64,000 nt of DNA from Puccinia triticina (taxonomy: Eukaryota > Basidiomycota > Pucciniomycetes > Pucciniales > Pucciniaceae), in contig NC_070564.1 in the NCBI RefSeq assembly GCF_026914185.1, forward strand, positions 2,046,001-2,110,000, given 5' to 3'. This document shows, one piece after another, positions 41,084 to 52,558 of this stretch (its first letter is position 1; the number at the start of each line of letters is the position of its first letter). The notes beneath the pieces were generated by a model. The model was not told the origin of the DNA and ran no database searches. It worked only from the letters and a program-made list of their open reading frames with translations. The translations under genes and the position numbers were made by a program.

Positions 41084-41678
41084 GCGTGTAGACGTGGGAG
41101 ATGGCGAGTTGAGGGTTTCATCTGGCACGCTTGTGGAGGACTCGCCTCGACACGCGGACGACAACCGGCTGTACTCGTGCCCGCTAGGGTATCTCCCCTG
41201 TTTGATTGGCAAGGAAGAGGGGAACGCGGCGCCTTTGGTCGATTCCGGTTCTCAGTTGAATTTGATATCCGATGCGCAGGCGACTAAACTCAACCTCAGT
41301 CCCCGAGTGAATTTTCGATCAGCAGTCTATGGGATCGGCAATCAGGCTTGTGAGCTTGTTGGCGTGGCCGAGGATGTTCCCATCAAGGTTGGAAAGACAA
41401 TTTTGGGAACTTGCCATTTCTGGATCACTTGGATGGAAGGACCCATTATTCTCGGCCGTCCCTTCCTCATGGATTTTGAGGCCACGTTGACGTTCTCTGG
41501 CCAAGCTGGCGAGCGGATTTTGCTTCCGGATTCGACAGGAAGAAGGATCGAAGTTTCTCTCTGCGCTACGGACGCGGGACGCTGGGAGCGTGATTTCCCA
41601 GGCCCTGGGCGTAAGACAATCCTGACACACAAGAATAAGGCTTGTGACGACCCGATTGAGGGCCGGCATTTTTTGTAG
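41084..41678 (+). CDS. E1 protease (continuation of the gag-pro frame)
   Basis: After E2 the E1 frame resumes (VDVGDGELRVSSGTL) and encodes an aspartic protease: APLVDSGSQLNLIS (D-S-G active site near 41240) and IILGRPFLMDFEA near 41450, closely parallel to E2. It ends with TAG at 41678, after which a separate pol frame is used. The protein is intact from the junction onward but cannot be made in the present arrangement because E2 separates it from gag. Confidence 0.88.
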
Positions 41679-42065
41679 ATGGGGTTGACCCAGAAAGCGG
41701 AGGATTTAATAAGGAGTCTCGCTGTCCTTCCGCAGGGTCAACTCTGCATCATCAAGAGTCTCACGGGCGCTATTTCTCTTTTCCTTTTCAAGATCAGTCC
41801 CCTTTTGATATAGAAAAAAAAATTCAAAACCAAAAAAACCGGTAAAACAATCTCAAATCATAAAAATATTCCTTTCGGTTCTGATTTCACCTCCCCTCTA
41901 TCCGTGCAGTCTGTCATCCATTCTCCGTCCGTGTTCCCTTTGACTCGCCCCGACTCTCTCCCTCTTTACAGCTTGGATTCTCGGTTTTGTGCTTTCGCTG
42001 AACTTTCCCAGGAAGAGGGCGAGCAGGAGTAAAATATTATACCACGGAGGTTGGGAGAACCAAAA

Positions 42066-42180
42066 GTAAGTTCCTCCCGATTATGCACCTCCGGGGTTGA
42101 TGCTCCCTCCATGTCAAAAACTCTACCGCGCGCCACACTCGTGAGCCAAGAATCCTCCCCGCTTTTTTCTCCGATTCCAG
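42066..42180 (+). other. Intron-like repeat, E1 linker copy 1
   Basis: 115 bp, GTAAGTTCCTCCC to CTCCGATTCCAG, preceded by GGTTGGGAGAACCAAAA. Confidence 0.62.
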
Positions 42181-42410
42181 AAGGACCGTCATCCCATTTG
42201 GAACGTCTCCGCGACGAGAATAAACTCCCCTCGTCGTGTTATCATCTCTTCTCTTCGCTTGAGGACCCGTTTCAGGATCGAGAACCCGCGGCTCGAGAGC
42301 AGCTTTCTCAAGACAACCATCAAGATTCGAATTATTGTGTTTACCATGGGTCACAGGCCCAGGCGTATGAGGAGGATATTGGTAACTCGCGGAGGTTGGG
42401 AGAACTAAAA

Positions 42411-42522
42411 GTAAGTTCCTCCCGATTATGCACCTCCGGGCTCGATGCTCCTTTGTCATCAAAAGCATTACATGCCACTGCCGTGAGCCGCCCCCCAAAT
42501 TTGGATCCTGCCTTCTTTATAG
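42411..42522 (+). other. Intron-like repeat, E1 linker copy 2
   Basis: 112 bp, GTAAGTTCCTCCC to CCTTCTTTATAG; the preceding GGTTGGGAGAACTAAAA is nearly identical to copy 1. Confidence 0.62.
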
Positions 42523-42641
42523 GTGGCGTGATGGCGATGGACGGCGGTCTCCGCAACAAGGATAAACTACAACTGTGCAGTTTGGATTGTGAAGGTGGCA
42601 AAGTTTATTTTGGGTTACGGCGGAGGCACTTAGGGGAAGAA

Positions 42642-42750
42642 GTAAGTCCTCCCAATTGTGCACCTCCGAGGGCTCTCTCTACGCGTCGTCAAAGCATTAC
42701 TTTAGCCACGTCTGTGAGCCCAGAATTTCCGTCCGGCTTTCCTTTTTCAG
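42642..42750 (+). other. Intron-like repeat, E1 linker copy 3
   Basis: 109 bp, GTAAGTCCTCCC to CTTTCCTTTTTCAG. Confidence 0.62.
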
Positions 42751-45700
42751 AGAAGGCGGTTTTCCAAGACCATGCAGAGCACCGGACTTGGCGGTTACTC
42801 GAGCACGGCCTTGGTTATCGTGCGCAGCTGGCGCTTGTGGATCATTGGAAGGAGGGCGCTTTCCTCTCTTTCGCAGCAAAATATAAGCCGGTGTCGCAGA
42901 AGATTAAACCCGTTAATCAGCCGATGCCTCAAAGCCTAAATCCACCGCTGCGACGACCTCCATTATCACGCGATCCCTATCAGGGGCTTTCGCGCTCCTG
43001 TGCCGGGCCTTTCGTCCCGCGCGGCCGAGTCACGGAAGAAAGTCTGCAAGTAGTGAACTTTGGGCCGCCTGGATGGTTATCTCTGGATGAGTTGAACGTC
43101 ATCAAGAATGTATTGGCGGAGAGAAATCTTTTGATAGCATTTGACGAGTCCCAGCGCGGCCTCCTCAAAGAATCTTATGGCCTTCCCTACATCATTCCGG
43201 TCATTGAGCACGAACCCTGGCAGAAGAAGAAAATTCCCATCCCAGCAGCTAAGATGGACGAATACATTCGGATCATACGAGAGCGAGTGCGTACCGGCCT
43301 GTATGAGCAGTCGACGTCGAGCTACACCAGCCCCGTTTTCTGCGTGTTGAAAAGTAACGGCAAGCTTCGAGTGGTTCATGACCTGCAGCCCTTGAATAAG
43401 GTCACCATCCGGGACGCCGGCATTCCGCCAGCCACGGAGGAGTTCGTGGAGTCTTTCTCCGGCCGTGCATGTTACGGACTTGGAGATATCATGGGCGGCT
43501 ACGATGAGCGCGCCTTGCATCCTATTTCTCGGCCCCTGACAACATTCAACACTCCTCTCGGCAGGTTTCAGCTTACCCGGCTCCCTCAGGGGGCGACTAA
43601 TTCCGTTGCGGTTTACCAGGCGCAAATGGTCTGGATCTTGCAGGACGAGATTCCCAATCACGCCGGGATCTTCATTGACGATGGGGGAATAAAAGGTCCA
43701 GCCTCCGACTATGATAATGAGAAGTTAGAATGGCACTCAGGAATAAGGTGATTCATTTGGGAATACGCGGAGACCCTCGAGCGCATCCTCTTCCGCATTG
43801 AAGAATCAGGACTTACGGTCTCAGCGTCGAAGTTGGCGGCCTGTGTGCCTGCCCTTGAAATCGTTGGACACGTCGTCTGCAAGGAGGGACGACGGATGGC
43901 GAAGACAAAGGTCAACAAAATCCTTTCCTGGCCGACTCCGGTGAACGCGACGGAAGTGCGGGGCTTTCTAGGCGTGGTAGTGTATGTCCGAGTCTTTATC
44001 CCCAACCTCTCCCAGATTTGTCTCCCTCTCAGGCGTCTGACGCGTAAGGACATGGATTTTGTTTGGACGGCGGACTGTGAGGATTCTTTCGAGGAGCTGA
44101 AGCTCATTGTTGGGAAGGATATCGTTCTCGTTAAGATCGACTACGGACCTGACGCGGGTAAAATCAAGCTCGCAGTTGATTCGAGTTCTCACGCAGCTGG
44201 CGCAGTTCTTATGCAGGAAGATTTGAACGGGCTCGATCGACCCCCTCTTTACGAATCATTGTTGTTCTCAGATGTCGAATCTCGCTACTCTCAGTCTAAA
44301 TTGGAGCTTTGCGGCGTGGCTCGTATCCTCAAGAAGCTTCAGACTATTTTGTGGGGACAACAGTTTGAGTTGCAAGTGGACGCGCAATCGCTTATTCAGA
44401 TGATCAACGCCCCAAGCCTACCCAATGCTCCCATGACGCGCTGGGTGGCTTTCATTCAGCTCTTTTCGTTCGATATTGTCCACAAACCCGGCAAATCTTT
44501 TACGATGCCCGACGGATTGTCTCGCCGCCCGCAAGGCGACGAAGACTCTGATTCGCCATCCTCTGATTTTGACGAGGAGGCTCCTTCTATTCGACCTGTG
44601 CATTCTTTCTCTGTCAACGCTGAGTCAGGCTATTCGGGATATCAAGAGGGTTTTTGGCGGCGAATGGAGATCTTCCTGGCAACTTTGACTCGGCCCACTG
44701 GTTCTGATGCTCGGGAGTTCCAGGCGCTCAAGCGCAGATCCGTCAAATTCTTTCTGCAAGCCGGCCGTCTAATGAAGCGCGGTAGTCCATGTTACCGCAT
44801 TGTTGTAACCATTGCGTCCAAGCAAGAGGAAATTCTCCGGGAGCTACACGAAGCGTTGGGGCACCGTGGTACCGCAGAGACCTACCGGAGGGTTTCAGAG
44901 CGCTTTTGGTGGCCCTCCCTCAAGAATTTGGTGGCGCGTTGGTGCCAAAGTTGTGAGGCGTGCCAGAAAAAGGATTTAAGGCGCCCTCAGGAGCTACGTT
45001 ATCCAACCGGCGAATCTACAGTGTTTGGGCACGTCGCGATGGACGCGGTTCACCTCAAGGCAAGTGGTGCAAAGTATTTGATTGTGGCTCGTGATGATTT
45101 TTCAGGTTGGGTGGAAGCGAAGATTCTTAATAATCTCACATCGGAGGCGGTCGCGTCATTCCTTCAAGAGCACTGGACAATGCGCTACGTACTCGCACGT
45201 TCCTACTTGACAGATGGCGGATCCGAGTTTGGCGGCGCGTTGGCGGAGATGCTTCGTGTGTTGCCCGGCCAGCACAGAGTTTCTACCCCATACTATCCGG
45301 AAGGTCAAGGGATGGTGGAGCGTGGCCACAGTCCTCTCAAATCTGCCCTGGTAAAGCTGGCTGGTGAAAGCGGCAAAAATTGCCGCAAGTATTTGCCGCT
45401 TGTCCTGTTTTCTGATCGCATTTCCACTAAAAGAACAACCGGCTACTCCCCTTACGAGCTGGTTTTCGGCCAGCGCGCGGTGCTACCCCTGGATCTCGAG
45501 ATTGAATCATATCTGGGCGTGGACTGGGACTCAGTCGAGGACACTTCGGACCTTCTTGTCGCGCGCTCCCGCCAATTGGAGCGCAGCGAAGAGACACGCG
45601 GTATTGCTTACAGGAAATTGATGGACGCGCGGGGCGATTCCTTGCGCTATTGGGAAGAGAAACATTCATCAAGAATCCGCGATCCCCTCAAGCCCGGCGA

Positions 45701-45794
45701 TCAAGTTCTTGTTTTCAATCGGTCTCTCGAGACGCAGTGGGGGCAGTTGTTTGCTCATCGGTGGAACGGCCCCTACCGCGTCGTGAAGCAGGTT

Positions 45795-45865
45795 TTTTTG
45801 TTCACCACAAAACCCCCAAATGTAGCAACTACAGTCTGATCAGTTTCCAAATATCACTACTTTTT
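45795..45865 (-). repeat. Inverted partial satellite unit at the left edge
   Basis: The first ~70 bp are the reverse complement of the segment TAGTGATATTTGGAAACTGA through GTGGTGAACAAA. The array then continues in the forward direction, so the left and right ends of the block are inverted relative to each other. Confidence 0.85.
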
Positions 45866-46113
45866 TGGCCGCTTTTCAACATTTTGCTAACCATATGGCA
45901 GAAGAATTCCCACGCGGGGATGAGATTTAGTGGCAGAAACACCCAGAAACTGCCAAAGTAGTGATATTTGGAAAATGATCAGAATGTAGTTGCTACATTT
46001 GGGGGTTTTGTGGTAAACAAAGGTACATAATGAAACTTTGGGGGCTTTTCAACATTTTGGTTACCATATGGCAGAAGAATACCCACGCTGGGATGAGATA
46101 TAGTGGCAGAAAC

Positions 46114-46710
46114 AACACTGCAAGAGCTACGCTTCGCGAAGAAAAGCGGTGCTTTTGCGTAGCAAAGCGGAAACACGCTACTCTGGATCCAGAGTAGCGT
46201 TAGCGCTAGCGGAAAATCGCTACTTTGAGTGGTAGCAAAGCGCCAGAACCGCTACTGCAGTTTTGGCCTGCGCGTAGCGCAGCGCTTTTTTTTGCCGCTT
46301 CGCTACAGTCTAGCGCAGCGGAAAAATTGACGCTTTTTGGCGCTAATAGCGCTTTTTAGCGCCAAAAGCGTAGCGGGCATGTCTGCCTTCTGGTGTAAAA
46401 TGCCAGAAAGAGTACACAAACATCAATCCTCCATCATTTTATGATGTGCAGTATTGTTGTTTGAATGGTGCTATGGTAGCACAGCAAAATTGCTACAGTA
46501 GCGTTTTTTCCGCTACTATAGGGAGCAGCGTAGCGAATTGCCGCTACTCTGTGCTAAAAAAAGCGCGCTATTTTCTAGTATTTTTTCCCCTTAAAAAATG
46601 TAGCGAATAGCGAAGCGCCAAGTCCGCTACAAAAAGCTTAGTGAAGCGAGGCTAAAACCGCTACGCTTTTGCTACGCTGCCGCTTTTTGTAGCGTAGCTC
46701 TTGCACTGTT
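46114..46710. mobile_element. MITE in the satellite array, 9-bp TSD (Mutator-like candidate)
   Basis: Terminal inverted repeats AACACTGCAAGAGCTACGC and (reverse complement of the right end) AACAGTGCAAGAGCTACGC, 18 of 19 matching. The 9-bp GGCAGAAAC (46105-46113 and 46711-46719) flanks it. The interior is built of degenerate AGCG/GCTACGC words, strongly self-complementary, with no reading frame. A 9-bp duplication fits Mutator-like elements; hAT (8 bp) is the alternative. Confidence 0.82.
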
Positions 46711-49700
46711 GGCAGAAACACCCAGAAACTGCCAAAGTAGTGATATTTGGAAACTGATCAGACTGTAGTTGCTACATTTGGGGGTTTTGTGGTGAACAAA
46801 GGTTCATAATGAAACTTTGGGGGCTTGTCAACATTTTGGTAACCATATGGCAGAAGAATTCCCACGCTGGGATGAGATATAGTGGCAGAAACACCCAGAA
46901 ACTGCCAAAGCAGTGATATTTCGAAACTGATCAGACTCTAGTTGCTACATTTGGCGGTTTTGTGGTGAACAAAGGAACATAATGAAATTTTGGCCGCTTT
47001 TCAACATTTTGCTAACCATATGGCAGAAGAATACCCACGCTGGGATGAGATCTCGTGGCAGAAACACCCAGAAACTGCCAAAGTAGTGATATTTGGAAAC
47101 TGATCAGACTGTAGTTGCTACATTTGGGGGTTTTGTGGTGAACAAAGGTACAAAATGAAATTTTGGCCGCTTTACAACATTTTGGTATACATATGGCAGA
47201 AGAATAGCCACGCCGGGATGGGATATAGTGGCAGAAACACCCAGAAACTGCCAAAGTAGTAATATTTGGAAACTGATCAGACGGAAGTTGCTACATTTGG
47301 GGGTTTTGTAGTGAACAAAGGTTCTTAATGAAACTTTGGGGGCTTGTAAACATTTTGGTAACCATATGGCAGAAGGATACCCAAGCTGGGATGAGATATA
47401 GTGGCAGAAACACCCAGAAACTACCAAAGTAGTGATATTTGGGAACTGATCAGACTGTAGCTGCTACATTTGGGGGTTTTGTGGTGAAAAAAGGTACGTA
47501 ATGAAGCTTTGGGGGCTTGTTGACATTTTGGTAACCATTTGGCAGAAGAATACCCACGCTGGGATGAGATATAGTGGCAGAAACACCCAGAAACTGCCAA
47601 AGTAGTGATATTTGGAAACTGATCAGACTGTAGCTGCTACATTTGGGGGTTTTGCGGTCAGCAAAGGTTAGCTGCTACTTTTGGTGGTTTTGTGGTCAGT
47701 AAAGGTACATAATTGAAATTTGGCCGCTTTTAAACATTTTGGTAACACTTTGGCAGAAGAATTCCCACGCTGGGATGAGATATAGTGGCAGAAACACCCA
47801 GAAACTGCCAAAGTAGTGATATTTGGAAACTGATCAGACTGTAGTTTCTACATTTGGGGGTTTTATGGTAAACAAAGGTACAGAATGAAAGTTTTGGGGC
47901 TTTTCAGCATTTTGGTCACCATATGGCAGAAGAATACCCACACTGGGATGAGATATAAGGGCAGAAACACCGAGAAACTGCCAAAGCAGTGACATTTGGA
48001 AACTGATCAGACTGTAGCTGCTACATTTTGGGGTTTTGTCGTCAGCAAAGGTACATAATGAAACTTTGGGGGCTTGTCAACATTTTGGTAACCATATGGC
48101 AGAAGAATACCCACGCTGGGATGAGATGTAGTGGCAGAAACACCCAGAAACTGCCAAAGTAGTGATATTTGGAAACTGATCATACTGTAGTTGCTACATT
48201 TGGGGGTTTTGTGGTGAACAAAGGTACATAATGAAATTTTGGCCGCTTGTCAACATTTTGGTATACATATGGCAGAAGAATAGCCACGCTGTGATGGGAT
48301 ATAGTGGCAGAAACACCCAGAAACTGCCAAAGTAATGATATTTTGAAACTGATCAGGCTGTAGTTGCTACATTTGGGGGTTTTGTGGTGAACAAACGAAC
48401 ATAATGAAATTTTGGCCGCTTGTCAACATTTTGGTAACCATATGGCAGAAGAATTCCCACGCGGGGATGAGATTTAGTGGCAGAAACACCCAGAAACTGC
48501 CAAAGTAGTGATATTTGGAAAATGATCAGAATGTAGTTGCTACATTTGGGGGTTTGTGGTAAACAAAGGTACATAATGAAACTTTGGGGCTTGTTGACAT
48601 TTTGGTAGCCATATGGTAGAAGAATACCCACGCTGGGATGAGATATAGTGGCAGAAACACCCAGAAACTGCCAAAGTAGTGATATTTGGAAACTGATCAG
48701 ACTGTAGTTTCTACATTTGGGGGTTTTGTGGTAAACAAAGGTACATAATGAACGTTTGGGGGCTTGTCAGCATTTTGGTAACCATTTGGCAGAAGAATAC
48801 CCACGCTGGGATGAGATATATGCAGAAACACCCAGAAACTGCCAAAGTAGTGATATTTGGAAACTGATCAGACTGTAGTTGCTACATTTGGGGGTTTTGT
48901 GGTAAACAAAGGTACATATTGAAACGTTGGGGGCTTGGCAACATTTTGGTAACCATATGGCAGAAGAATACCCACGCTGGGATGAGATATAGTGGCAGAA
49001 ACACCCAGAAACTACCATAGTAGTGATATTTGGAAACTGATCAGACTGTAGTTGCTACATTTGGGGGTTTTGTGGTGAACAAAGGTTCATAATGAAACTT
49101 TGGGGGCTTTTCAACATTTTGGTAACCATATGGCAGAAGAATACCCACGCTGGGATGAGATATAGTGGCAGAAACACCCAGAAACTACCAAAGTAGTGAT
49201 ATTTGGAAACTGATCAGACTGTAGTTTCTACATTTGGGGGTTTTGTGGTAAACAAAGGTACATAATGAAAGGTTGGGGGCCTGTTGACATTTTGGTAACC
49301 ATATGGCAGAAGAATGCCCACGCTGGGATGAGATATAGTGGCAGAAACACCCAGAAACTGCCAAAGTAGTGATATTTGGAAACTGATCAGACTGTAGTTG
49401 CTACATTTGGGGGTTTTGTGGTGAACAAAGGTAAATAATGAAGCTTTGGGGGCTTGTTGACATTTTGGTAACCATATGGCAGAAGAATAACCACGCTGGG
49501 ATGAGATATAGTGGCAGAAACACCCAGAAACTGCCAAAGTAGTGATATTTGGAAACTGATCAGACTGTAGCTGCTAAATTTGGGGGTTTTGCGGTCAGCA
49601 AAGGTACATAATGAAACTTTGGAGGCTTGTTAACATTTTGGTAACCATATGGCAGAAGAAAACCCACGCTGGGGTGAGATATAGTGGCAGAAACACCCAG

Positions 49701-50261
49701 AAACTGCCAAAGTAGTGATATTTGGAAACTGATCAGACTGTAGCTGCTACATTTGGGGGTTTTGTGGTGAACAAAGGTTCATAATGAAACTTTGGGGGCT
49801 CGTCAACATTTTGGTAACCATATGGCAGAAGAATACCCACGCTGGGATGAGATATAGTGGCAGAAACACCCAGAAACTGCCAAAGTAGTGATATTTGGAA
49901 ACTGATCAGACTGTAGTTGCTACATTTGGGGGTTTTGTGGTGAAAAAAGGTACAGAATGAAACTTTGGGGGTTGTCAACATTTTGGTAACCATATGGCAG
50001 AAGAATACCCACGGTGGGATGAGATATAGTGGCAGAAACACCCAGAAACTGCCAAAGTAGTGATATTTGGAAACTGATCAGACTGTAGGTGCTACATTTG
50101 GGGGTTTTGTGGTCATTCAAGGTACAAAATGAGTCTATGGGGGCTTTTAAACATTTTTGTACCAATTTCATGGAAAAATTCCCAGGCTGTGTTGAGATAT
50201 AGTTGTAGAAATACCAAGAAACTAACAAAGTAGTGAGATTTGGCAACTGATCAGATTATAG

Positions 50262-50840
50262 CTGCTGCATATGGGATGTAACCCCAAATATAATAGTTCT
50301 GGGTTTTATATGCAGAAAAATTTCCCAATGAAATTTTCTGAGGAAATATTCCTCATCAATCTGTGGTTGATAACAAAAGTAGATAAAAAAAAGAACCTGA
50401 CAAAAATATGCTAAACCATGGTAAACTAATTTCAAAAAGGCCTTCTAAGCATGTAGTACTGCAAGTATGATATGCAATATCTTCAGGAAGTTCAACCAAC
50501 CAAGTTAAGAATGAGTGCAGGATGGTATCATGAGAGATGTCAGGGGCCAATGTTTTTCCTTTTTTGAAAAAAAGTAGATTTGGAGACTTCTGATAACATC
50601 AATTGTTGATGTAAAAAAAAAAAAATTGAGACCCCTCAGCTACCCTGGATTAATCCTAAAACTTGCATTTTCAGGAAGAATTTAATGGTGTTTGTAGAAA
50701 TTCATGATTTTACCAGGCAAAAAAAAAAAAAAAAGATTCCTGTGGCTTGAAGCTAACACAGGGGGAAGGAGAGAGATTATAGAAAAGTATTAAGGAGAAA
50801 TGGAACACAGACAAAGGTATCAACAGGAATAATAAAAAAA
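50262..50840. other. AT-rich sequence with A-runs, no gene seen
   Basis: Runs of A at about 50613 and 50720; no frame or repeat recognised. Confidence 0.4.
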
Positions 50841-50844
50841 AATT

Positions 50845-50910
50845 GATCAATATAAATTGATCAATATACGCTATATTGATCAATATACGCTATATTGATC
50901 AATATACGAC
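50845..50910 (+). repeat. Short tandem repeat of a palindromic 21-bp unit
   Basis: ATTGATCAATATACGCTAT-type units repeat about three times; TATTGATCAATA is a palindrome. Confidence 0.85.
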
Positions 50911-50992
50911 ATCACAAATTCATCCATCTTGGTAGTGTATAAACTCTTGATGGTCCGTCTTCTGGGGATCAGAATGCCATGCCTCTCCCATC

Positions 50993-51497
50993 AACACTGG
51001 TTCGCTACGCTAACCATAGCGGTTAGCGTAGCGTAGCACAGCGCAAATGCGCTATTTTTTAGCGTAGCGTTAGCGCAATTGCACGCATATGCGCTAACGC
51101 TACGCGCACGCGGTGCGCAGCTATTTTAGCTGATAGCGTAGCGTTAGCGCAGATGCGCGCAATTGTGCTAACGCTACACATGCAGGGCGCAAAGGAGCGC
51201 GCGCTACGCTGCGCTACAGCGCCTTTAGCGGGAAAAAAGGGCTTTTTTTCCGCTACAAGCGCTGTAGCTCAGCGCAGCATAGCGTAGCGACTGTAGCGGC
51301 GCGCTAACGCTAACAAAGAATTGGCGCGCTGTTAGCGCCGCTGAAAATTAGCGCAGCGTAGCGGCGCTAACAGCGCGCTAACGCTATGCAAAATAGATGG
51401 GCGCTTTTTGCCGCTACGCTAACGCGTAGCGCTGAAATAGCGTAGCGTAGCGTAGCGTAGCGTAGCGTAGCGTAGCGTAGCGTAGCGACCCAGTGTT
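50993..51497. mobile_element. MITE in the E4 LTR, same family as 46114-46710
   Basis: Ends AACACTGGTTCGCTACGC and (reverse complement) AACACTGGGTCGCTACGC. Flanks TCTCCCATC (50984-50992) and GCTCCCATC (51498-51506) are a 9-bp duplication with one mismatch. The empty site is seen in the E2 LTR (CATGCCTCTCCCATCATCC in reverse complement), proving insertion. The interior is AGCG/GCTA low-complexity, ending in about ten GTAGC pentamers (51437-51486). Confidence 0.82.
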
Positions 51498-52092
51498 GCT
51501 CCCATCATCCAAGTTCGGCGAACTTGGACTCCGGGAGAGCCACATGTCACATAGATTTCATCACATCCTCCGCGCGCTACACGCGCACACACTCACAACA
51601 GACAAGAGAAGCAGGAAAAGAGAACACAACACAAAGAAACAAGGAAAAGCACAGTGAGATGAGGCAGAAAGAAAAGAGCCAGAGAGAGGAAAGGAAGAAA
51701 GAAAAGAAGAGGTGGGCAAAACAAAAAGAAGAGAAGAAAAACAGAAACAAACCAGAGAATAAACCCACAGCAGGTGCTGTGTTAGGAGCAAGAAACTGAA
51801 GAGAACTGGGGACTGAGAAGGAGAGGAGATGGAAAGATGGAAAGATGGAAAAGGACAAGGGATGAGAGATCTTGAAGGGGGGATCCAGTTGGAGGTTGGA
51901 AGGTGGCGAGGAGGGATGAGAGGGGATCTTCAGGTTTTGGGTTCTTGATACCTTGATGAGTCTTGATGATCCTGGCGGCGGCGTTGATCCTGACTAGCTG
52001 GCCACGAGAGGGGCCACCACATCCACCCACCACTTGGAGTCTGTCCCCAGACTCCTTTGACGTTCACTGCGGCCAAAGGAAGAGAGAGAAAC

Positions 52093-52203
52093 CTGAAAAG
52101 AAAGCCCCAAACAAAGGTCCCGCAGATGGCTCACAAAGTGGCGACGTAATGCTTACAACAGTGTAAAGATACCCTAAGGTGCATACTAAGGAGGGGGACT
52201 TAC
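52093..52203 (-). other. Intron-like repeat after the E4 integrase stop
   Basis: On the minus strand GTAAGTCCCCCTCC ... CTTTCTTTTCAG, 111 bp, in the same position as the E2 copy at 40049, again overlapping the stop codon. Confidence 0.6.
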
Positions 52204-52558
52204 TTTTGGTCAGTAATTCCCCCGCGCGGAAAGTACCGCTTGACCTGATCTGCCGCAAATTGGCGCTTGAGCTCCGTCCCATCAAGCTCGGAAAGAACAT
52301 AAGACCCTCCTTGAACCTGCTTTACGACTTGGTAGGGCCTGTTCCACTTGTGAGCAAATAGCTGCCCCCACTGGACTTCCAGAGATTGGTTATAAGCAAG
52401 GACAAGGTCGCCGACGGAGAGCGGGACGCGAAATCGACTAGAGTTCTTGTCTTCCCAGTAGCGGACCGACTTGCCGCGCGCCTTCATCATGCGCTTGTAC
52501 GCAACCGCCCGAGTTTCTTCACTCTGTTCCAGCTGCCTCAACCGCGCCACCAACAGAT
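52200..52558 (-). pseudogene. Integrase C-terminal fragment of E4
   Basis: The translation parallels the last ~120 residues of E2 pol (LEQSEETRAVAYKRMMKARG, SLEVQWGQLFAHKW, FAADQVKRYFPRGGITDQK) and ends at the same stop. The catalytic core is missing. It is a dead fragment. Confidence 0.88.

Larger units (their letters stand above)
29829..45794 (+). mobile_element. Ty3/Gypsy element E1, 5' LTR to integrase, split by E2
   Basis: Segments 29829-32574 and 41084-45794 belong to one element: 5' LTR, tRNA-Tyr PBS, gag, then (after E2) protease and pol. Joining at the GCGT duplication gives a continuous frame (SRRR-VDVGDGELRVSSG). The 3' end of the integrase and the 3' LTR are lost where the satellite array begins (45795). 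Confidence 0.9.
42051..45794 (+). pseudogene. E1 pol: linker, RT, RNase H, integrase; one nonsense codon, 3' truncated
   Basis: A single frame from 42051 with one stop, TGA at 43749-43751 (E2 has AGA, GIRRFIWEY). RT: YTSPVFCVLKSNGKL near 43320, LPQGATNSVAVYQ near 43584, and a complete active-site box FIDDGGIKGP at about 43671. RNase H: AVDSSSHAAGAVL near 44173. Integrase: LGHRGTAETYRR, CQSCEACQKKD, MDAVHL, LTDGGSEFGG and GMVERGH. The frame stops at VVKQV (45794), where satellite sequence replaces the last ~40 residues and the 3' LTR. The linker contains three intron-like repeats that are also open in frame. Confidence 0.9.
45795..50260 (+). repeat. Satellite array, ~174-bp unit, about 21 copies
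   Basis: The unit contains CAGAAACACCCAGAAACTGC, TAGTGATATTTGGAAACTGA, GTTGCTACATTTGGGGG and TGGCAGAAGAATACCCACG. Starts of CAGAAACACCC recur at about 46713, 46888, 47061, 47235, 47406 and onward to 50035, at spacings mostly 171-177 bp; one unit near 47640 is longer through an internal duplication. The last unit (50100-50260) is degenerate. Minus-strand frames across it are artefacts of the repeat. The array begins inside E1 pol and contains a MITE. Confidence 0.95.
50938..52558 (-). mobile_element. Gypsy remnant E4 (3' LTR and integrase end), antisense
   Basis: On the minus strand: the integrase C-terminus (52558-52200), an intron-like segment, the words CAAGTGGTGGGTGGA, then an E2-type LTR starting TGTGGTGGCCCC at about 52020 and running to about 50938, where it is truncated. 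A MITE is inserted in the LTR. The left break (52558) abuts a fragment of the small inverted-repeat element. Confidence 0.85.

Noticed and set aside
45979..50246. Several 60-108 codon minus-strand ORFs with repeated KTPKCSNYSLISFQISLLWQ
   Set aside because: They are translations of the ~174-bp satellite units and differ only as the repeat drifts.
45795..50260. CRISPR array
   Set aside because: The whole ~174-bp unit is conserved, there are no unique spacers, and the context is eukaryotic.
45795..50260. Centromere
   Set aside because: Unit length is suggestive, but only ~4.5 kb of array is present and nothing else supports a centromere.
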